Source: Trochalopteron elliotii (Eukaryota; Chordata; Aves; Passeriformes; Leiothrichidae). From it: 64,000 bases of DNA. The stretch lies in the NCBI GenBank assembly GCA_024734555.1, contig JANPWX010000151.1, positions 901,311 to 965,310 on the forward strand. The letters run 5' to 3'. The number at the start of each line of letters is the position of its first letter. Position 1 is the stretch's first letter. A program made the position numbers and the translations under genes. The notes under the pieces are model-generated. The model was given only the letters and a program-made list of their open reading frames with translations. It was not told the origin of the DNA and did not search any database. Of this stretch, positions 56,314-64,000 are shown piece by piece.

Positions 56314-56462
56314 AACTCCTCTCGTTTAAATTGCTTATGTTCCCACAGGGAAATACTGCCAAACCCAAATGTTTTACTTCAGGGGCTGCTGTGCACTGTC
56401 CTTCATTCTCTACCATATAAAGATGACTTGTTTTCACCTGTGGTGAATTCTGCCATCTTAAG
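56314..56462 (+). other. Candidate internal coding exon of an unidentified plus-strand gene
   Basis: A very good acceptor (CTGTTTTTCTTCCTCAG) is followed by 149 open bases and a consensus donor (TTAAG|GTGAGC). The frame that is open at both ends reads NSSRLNCLCSHREILPNPNV, LLQGLLCTVLHSLPYKDDLF, then SPVVNSAILR. The regular Leu spacing looks like helical (HEAT/ARM-type) repeats. It starts in phase 0 and ends in phase 2. I cannot name the protein. No other exon of it was found with certainty, so a pseudo-exon is possible. Confidence 0.45.
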
Positions 56463-59400
56463 GTGAGCTTCCTCTTGAGATAGTCTCCTTGGAACTGTAG
56501 CTCCCATGGAGCAGTAAGGTACTATTACACAAGAAAAATAAATTTCCTTTTTTAAAGAGAAGCATTTTGTAAGTCTTCCTTCCTTGTGCCAAAAACCTGG
56601 GGACTTTACTGTTTATCCTCTGCCAAAAAAATTCAAAGAAAATGTTTTTCCGGAGGTCAGATTTCCTTATCACATTGTACTCCTCCAGCATTGTAGCTGT
56701 TCTGCTTTATATAATTTTCTCTCTAGATCTAAAGTCTTCAGATGGGTTGTGTCAGGACAAGAATTAAAGTTGTTGTATTAATTTGAAATCACATTGTGTC
56801 ACTGATAAATCAAATGATTACTCAAAAGTCAAAGGATGTCACCTCCATGTAAAAGGGGTTGTCTTTTCTTAGTCCTAATTCCTCCTCTGCTCCATTCCTG
56901 TCCTCTCCAGCTATCACAAAAGGCTCTTTGTTGTTCATTTGACTGTTAAACTATGCTTATTTTATGCTTCATCAAACTCTCAATGAGCTCAAGGTTTATA
57001 ATATCAAAAGTGTGGCTCTCCAAGGGTGAGGGAAGCTAACAGGTTTCATAAAGCTGTAGGAATCAACCAGCACACAGGAAAACATCCCAGGCAGTCAAGA
57101 TTTTTTTGATGGTGGTGGAAAACGGTGGTGAATTCATCTTGGCACTCATGCAAGCAGGGATGGTGATTTTGGCCATGGTGCTTTCTCACAGTCAGGCTCT
57201 GCCTGTGCATTCAGCTATTGAGCAGAGTGCTTTGGTCCTAGGCTTTGGAGAGAGCAAAGGGTTTCAGAAATGTGTGAAAAGAGAGGGAAGGACGTGGCCA
57301 AGAAGGTTCCAGATGCACAGGTCAGGTGTGACCCAGCAGTGCCCACTGCACACTGGTCCCAGTTCTTCCTTGAAGGGAAAACTGCTAATGGACTGGCAAT
57401 CAAGTGCTCTGACAGTAACATAGCAAATTAAGATGAGTGTTGACTTCTGTTACATTTGAGCATGAGTTGCCTTACAATGCTGTGCTAATTGCAGCAATTC
57501 AGGAAATGATTCACAAGAGTGGGTAGCTGAGCTTGGTTCTTCTAACAGCTGCCTTAGCTTGAGCTAGGTTGGTTTATTTACTAGAATTGTGCTTCATAAG
57601 CTACAAAGGCACTTGCAAATGCTCAGCGTTAATTCCTGACTTGATTGAATGGAGTCCTTTGACAGGTGACAGAAGAAAGGGAGCACCTTTCAACCGGTCT
57701 GCAGAGTCAGGGGCTTTGTTGTGTACTTAGAAACGTTTCTTTACAGTGGAATGGGGTAGAAGGTGTTTCCAGTGCTGTGAATTAAATATTGGGTTGTTAC
57801 ATTGGATATTGTGTGGTATCAGTGGGGTTTGCTGCTTGCTTTACCATGTAGGCTCCAATATGGAGAGAATATCCTCAATAAGTGTCAGGGAATCTGAGAG
57901 CCAAGATTCTGTAAGCCTGTTCTCAAATGCAGTAATGACTTAAAACTTTTTTTTATTCAGGTATAAAAAACTTTATTGTTCTGTATCCCCAAGAAGAAAT
58001 GCAAAAGATATTAGTATTTCCTTTTGATGGGCTAGCTGCTGCTGTGTGAAATACAAACTGCTGTGACACATTTGAGTTTATCCCACAGTTAAATGCGGGC
58101 AGTGTCTGTGGAGTTTGTGACAGCAAAATCTTTAGGTGGCAAGAACAAGGTCATGGGTGTGAGATTAACTTGCATACAGCACTCCTTGTTGTGGAAAAGA
58201 ATGTTTGGCAGGCATCAACTTTCTAAAACCTGATAATATTCAGGTACTGCAGAAAAATTCTCCTTTCTGTGAAGGTCTTAAAAATGGTGGTGATATGAAC
58301 TCTGGCCACCCTCTTCAGCTCTGACTTTAGAGGGGCTTTTCTTGCCAGGTATAGGAGGAAAATATGATGGACCAACCAGGCCTTTGGTGTGCATGTTCTG
58401 ATTTGTGAGAACTACCTAGAGCTCAGTGCATTTCTGGAGTCTCACTGCAGGATCTGGTGGATACATCCTACAGTGGTTCATGGCAGGGCAGTGGGGGAGA
58501 TGAGCTCTGACCTCCTCTCCTAGGCAGAGCCCTGGCTCTAAGGAGTTAAAACTTGGTGAGGAATGGACTGAGGTCAGCAGCACGAATAGTCTGTTCAGTA
58601 AATAATTTTCTTTGCATACTGACTCCATTCTTTCACTCACTATTTGCTCCACTTGTTCTTTTCCCTTCCTACGCACATGCAGGCAAATTTTTTTTGGGCT
58701 TTATTATCCTCTCTTGCCCTGGTGCCCACCTTGTCAGTGTGACCCACCCTGTGGTGAGGAGGTTGTAGGAGATGAGTTCACTGAGGAAAACCCATGCTGG
58801 CTCTGGATCCTGGGAGAGCACGGCTGTTTTCAGCTGCTCCTGCCTGCTCTGAGCACTGCAGTGGCTCTACGGCATGCAGCAGGCAGGAGGGAGAACGCTC
58901 TTCAGCCAGGCACAGAAGGATTCCGAGCTGTTTCCCACCTTTTTTTCCCCTTGGTGGCAGGCTGGGAGCTTCTGGGTGAGTGAACATTTGGTGCACGGCG
59001 TGTGCTTTTCAAGGCTGCTGGGGAAATCCATTAAATTGCTTTTCTGTTAGAGAGAATTTGGGTAAATGTAGGACGAGGCATTGGTTAATGCTGGGGTCTG
59101 CTGAGTGTAGCAGGCTTTGCTAGGGCTTGGACAGGATGCTGTGGAGAGAGAAAAAGCTTTTAAGGGTCCTGGATCTGAGGATCTACAGAAAACAGTGAGA
59201 TGAACGATAGGGTTTGGGGGGTTGAGTGACCTTGAATGTGTGCTCTGGTGAAACAAGCAGTACCACGTGTCACTGGTGTCCAGGAAAATATTTCCTGGGA
59301 GATCCCTTTGTTAGGGGATAAGCAGTTGAAATGTGCTGCATTTGTTCAGAGATCTATTTTTGATTTTTCAATGGAGGTGTAATAGCTGCTGCTTGTCACC

Positions 59401-62400
59401 TTTGTGTGATCTTGTAGATGCTGCTATCCCCAGGCTCCTGCAAGATGTGCTGACTCTCTTTTGTGGGTGTTGAATTAACTTAGGAAACCCCACAGACAGA
59501 ATGAAATAGGTGCTTAGCAGGTGTACTGTAACACAGCAGCTGTTAAGAGGGCAGCCCAGGTATAATCATAAATTTATACTCCTGGATTTGGGGGGTTTTG
59601 GTCGTGCAGCACTCGGTGATCTCCAGCCCAATAACTCCTGCCTGCTGTTGGAGCACAGCATCTGTGTTCTTTCTCTTTCCCTTAGGGCACTGTTGTCTGC
59701 TTCATTCTTCTGAGGTTTTTATGCTTTCCATTGTGTTTTCTTAAATAAAAAGGCAGCTCTAGAAGCAAACAAACAAAATTCCTTTCTTGTTTGATTTCTG
59801 CTCTTCCTTTATAAAATGATTTTGCTGCTTTTTCTGATGTGGCAGCATTATTAGAACCAGGACTTTTCTCAGCTAAGCTTTGTTGCTGCAGAGTAGTGGG
59901 GTAAAGTGGGTATGTAGTGCTTGCTATGAGAAGTTGGTTTTTACCCTCTGTTTAAATATTGATAGTAATGGAGCTACAGATCTGAAGATACTAAATCAAG
60001 ACAATTGTTCATTGTTTTCTGAACAGGCTTTAGATACAGCTTTCCTACGACTACATTGTGCAGTGAAGTGCATTCCTTTTCAGTAAATAGACAGGCTTTA
60101 AGGCCCTCAGGTTCTTCAGATTTGAAACAACAGCAGCAATCACTAAAACTAAATACAAAGGGAAAAACAATGACAGGATTTTTAGGAGTGTCTTGGGCAG
60201 TGTCCCTGCCCTCCAGTTGCCTGGTTTTTAAATCCTGGGGTTCTGTGTCCCCTCTGCCTGCTCTTGTCACACAGCACAGCTGCCTGAGAGTGCCCAGAGT
60301 CTTATCAGAAATCTGATCTGGGTTTAAAAATAGCCTTGGTGGAATAAAAGATGTGAAACCAGGTGGGTTTACTGTGGGATCCATAACTGCCACGATGGCT
60401 TTGCTGGTCAGGGAGGAGGATTTAGTGCTGAATGACAAGGAAAAGTTGTTGCTTAGTGATGTATTTGGGAGGACATCATGCCTGTGCAAAAGAGGCAGGA
60501 ATGTTCCAAGAGAAGTGGAACTTCTTTTATGAAAGAAAGAGGTGAGAGATGCAAATTAATAAAGGAGGGAAAGTACATCCAGTGGTTAGATGAGGTGCCA
60601 TAAAATCACCATTTCTATTGAACCATTATTCCTTTCCCATGTAGGGTTTTGGTTTCTAGGCACGTATTCTGACTGTTCTGTGTGTCCAGGGCCTCAGCTG
60701 AGAATCCAAAGGAGCAGTACTTAATGTAGTTTTCTGTTAGCTGCTGTCTGCTTTTCCTCTTAGCTCTGCCAACTGCTTCAGGTGTGCTTGGGCACTTGTG
60801 AACGTTGTCATTTCTGCCTGTACCAGCTGTTTTTATAACAAAATTTGCCTCTTCCTGTACGTGGCCTCATAATATTTTTACTACCAAAATATATGCTACT
60901 TGCTCATTCTTAATTACTACTGAATATGTAAAAAAAATCAAAGCTTTTAATTGAACACATGACTGCATTTTCCTGTTCATTGGTAATTAGGAGCAGCCTG
61001 GTGAAATGTTGGTACCCTAAAAAGCTGTGTTCTTTATTTTTTTTTAGTTTTCAGGTGGATATTTAAGTACCTGTTTGTGTTAGGCTGAGATGTCTTGCCA
61101 TGTAGTGTCTTTTATACTTCCTTCAGAGGGCTTGGCACTGATTCAGGAGGGCACCTTTTACTGTAGTGAGGCCTTGGGATGCTGATTTCCTGTAGAAAGG
61201 AGGGGCAGACTGTGCCAGGACTTTTGTGAAGCATTGGAATGGAATTGACTTCTCTGTGCCCAGAGGGTGATGGGAGTGACCTGCCTCACTGCTCCAAGAT
61301 GAGCAGCCACTCTCAGGAATGGAATTTCTTGTGTCTCTGTAGAGAGACTTGAAATAAGATGCCCTGCCTGCTTGGTGAAGGAGGAGTGTAAACCAGGTGG
61401 AGCCAGTGCAGTCTTTACACAAATTCTGGAGAAAAAAAAGAGGTTCTAACCCTGATGGGTCTGAATGTCACTCAGCCTTACAAAGCCTGAAGAGAAATTG
61501 AAAGGAAGCAAAACTGGGAAAGAACTCAATTTTTTTTTCCTGTCCCACGTGCACACAAGCAGGGTGCACTGCACACTGCACACACTCTGCACTACCCAGC
61601 AGTGTGATGTTGGTGGTTGCTTTGCTGCCTCTCTCCTGGACTTTGCTCTCTAAGTGAGATCAGACATTTGCAGCATGACAAGGTGTCTGTCTGTAGTCTG
61701 TCCTTATCTAGGAAAGCAGCATTACCTTTTCAAGCAGTGAAAACACTATTGATCTAACATTACACTGAAATTCTTTCATCTCTAGGTGTTCCTGCCCTTT
61801 TACCATATGGGTAACAGGCTTTGTCCCCTCTGTTTCTGGAGGGAGAGAAATGAAATGCAGCATTATTGTTCTGGAGTTGACCTTCCTGAGTGTAGACACA
61901 GCTAGGATAGGAATTTAGGGCTCTTAATTCACTGATTCCAGGGACAGGGAACCTTTTGCTATCATGCAGATGTGATATATGTGTTTGTGGGCATGAATAG
62001 CAACTAATGAATATTTATACATGTGCTAATGAAGTCTTACATCTATTTTTACAGATGCATATGGGTATGGACTTGCAAGATACCAGTGTGGGTGTGAATA
62101 GATGCAGGCCTGAGAAAATTGTGATAGCTTGTAACTGTGCCACTTGGCACATACAGTCTGTCCAAAGGCCTGCTTGCAGAACAGTATGAAAAGGCAAAAT
62201 AAGAATTTCCACCTTTCCAAAAGAGTCATGAACCCTAGGGGTTTTTTTTCGTTGTTGTTTTTTTTTTTTTTAAAGCATAACTATCCCTTGCTGAAAATAT
62301 GAATTGTACTTCCTGTCTCTGGTGACTTTTTGAATGGAAACCACTGTTCATTTCCCCAAACAGGCAAACCTGGTAGTGCTGCTTGTGGGAAAGTGAATGC

Positions 62401-64000
62401 TCTTTGAGTGAACCTGAAACTCCTTTTAATATACTGTGAAATTTAAAATTTGGGTGGCTGCTGGTGAAGTTGGCAGTTTTGTTGGACTGCATGCTGGGAG
62501 TTATTTCTAGAGATGTGTGTGCATTGAGCCCCTTCTGTGACAAAGATGCCTCTTCCTTCTGTGCTTGCTTGTTTCTAACAGATTGGTTGTTTGTAGATGC
62601 ATTATAAAATCTGACCTGCTTCAACTTGGGGGTTAGTCACAAGAATGTTTGTTTCTGAAGTGAATAGTGTATTTTATTTGGCTACCTACAGTGTTCCTGA
62701 AGCCTTTCCTTGACACCTGTAGTGTTCCTGAAACATCTATCACATGTCATGGCTCCCCATGAGCTACTTCTGTTCCTTTAACAAAATCATTTTATAGCAG
62801 GAATCTCAGTATTGATTCTGAAGTGTTTGTGGAATTATCATTCTGATTTAGATGTTGAAAGAGTTCTGATTCATAGGAGGGAACACAGATTTTATTATTT
62901 TATTGCAGTCTAGATAACTTGAGGAATAAGTAGACAATGTTTTGCTCTGTTGTGCTCTCTGGTTGTACTCTTGTTTTTAAAAGGTGTTTGACCTTTTCAG
63001 AGGACTGACCTGTTGGAGGCAGCCTGTTTTGCTTTTAGCATCCACAGTATCTTTTTTTAAACTGTTTCAGGGTGTATTTTATCATTTTTGTCTGGAAGCT
63101 TGTATTGTTCAAGCCTTCTGTTCCTCAGGGCAATCCCGAGTTAATTAACCAGCCCCTTTTGTAATTTTGTAACATTAAGTGTTCTTTTTCAGAAAAACAA
63201 GAAATAAATGGGGTTTATGGCTGCTTAGTGACTTTGTCAATGGAATGAACACAGACCTTGAGTATGGACTAAATTTGGGTTCTTCATTGCAAACATCCCA
63301 ACCACTGCCTTTTAAAAAAATATGTAGATTATGTGACTAATCAGTGCCAGAACTTTATATAACTTGGGAGCTGCACTGAAATACAGAGTGTAACATTTTT
63401 TGTTATAATTCTGGTTCTGACAACACTCATACCTGTGCTGCTTTCTCAAGGTGTCCTGCCACAACAGGTGAAGAAAATTGGAGGCAGGGAAATGATGCAT
63501 GAGCTGTTTTGTACAGTGAAAACTAGTGAACAAATAGTCCAATAACAGGAGTTACAGGCTTGAACTGAATTGGAGTTGATGTTTGAGGATCAATATGCAC
63601 TGAGTGAAGCAGTTGTTCATAATGGAATATATTACATTTTGCTGCTGGCGTGAGAGTATGTGCTCCATCTAGTTCTGCTGTTTGCCAGTGGGTGGATTTC
63701 CTCCCTGGAAATCACTGTGCCCTCGGGTGTGCTTTTTGAATATTGGCCACTCTGGCTGCAGATTGTTTCTTCCCTGCTTGTTCCTCTGTGCTTTGTTTGT
63801 TTGTTTAAATTCCTGGTCACACCGAGTTATTTGCTTGTAAATTAATTTATGGAAATAATTTCACAAGTTGTCAGGTAGTGCCTCAGACACCTTTCTTTGT
63901 GTGTTTCAAGTTAACTGATGGAAAAGAGGCAGCTCAGTTTGCCAGGGCTAATGTATGGGAACTCGTGGAATTCTTCCTGCTCCTGCTTGGCATGCTAATA
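56463..64000. other. Non-coding, probably intronic
   Basis: T-rich sequence with simple runs (T8 near 62242 and T14 near 62258). One 370-bp open frame at 58612-58983 has an acceptor-like CACATGCAG at 58682 and a donor-like CTGG|GTGAGT at 58972, but its product is not recognisable. Nothing else supported. Confidence 0.4.

Noticed and set aside
27000..64000. Search for MICAL3 coding exons (FAD monooxygenase start region)
   Set aside because: No segment resembling the MICAL N-terminal domain was seen. MICAL3 is only inferred from synteny to lie further right.

Overview
The window looks like vertebrate nuclear DNA from a bird, probably a songbird. Evidence: fragments of CR1 LINE 3' ends, several retroviral solo LTRs of avian type, split genes with GT-AG introns, two GC-rich promoter islands (each broken by a run of about 400 N), and the gene order USP18-TUBA8-PEX26. 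That order is the human chromosome 22q11 neighbourhood, read here on the minus strand. The assignment to a songbird is inference. All recognised genes lie in the left 27 kb.

Layout: (1) 1-6.4 kb, USP18 on the minus strand: three coding exons, a probable 5' untranslated exon, and a promoter with an interferon-stimulated response element; the rest of the gene runs off the left edge. (2) 6.4-10 kb, intergenic with three tandem-repeat tracts. (3) 10.0-18.5 kb, a complete five-exon alpha-tubulin gene on the minus strand, assigned to TUBA8; its last intron is full of LTR debris and tandem duplications, and two solo LTRs with perfect 6-bp target duplications lie in intron 1 and just upstream of exon 1. 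(4) 21-26.8 kb, PEX26 on the minus strand, coding exons 3-6; the exon carrying the start codon is missing and probably lies in the gap at 26394-26793. (5) 26.8-49 kb, mostly non-coding: a CR1 piece, a GC-rich island, a candidate first exon with a ZNF143-type promoter motif at 28.4 kb, several stretches that look like conserved regulatory DNA (best at 33.5-34.1 kb), and simple repeats. (6) 48.9-50.1 kb, a second CpG island around a gap, probably a promoter (MICAL3 would be expected beyond PEX26, but no MICAL3 coding exon is seen). (7) 50-64 kb, non-coding apart from one well-formed but unidentified candidate plus-strand exon at 56.3 kb.

The three genes share no pathway: USP18 removes ISG15 and damps interferon signalling, TUBA8 is a tubulin subunit, and PEX26 anchors the PEX1-PEX6 ATPase to peroxisomes. 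The most distinctive observations are the tubulin that lacks both the usual C-terminal dipeptide and Lys40, the sense-oriented LTR just upstream of its start codon, the IRF/ISRE pair and 18-bp minisatellite at the USP18 5' end, and the two unassigned plus-strand exon candidates. I did not find a clearly new multi-gene system.
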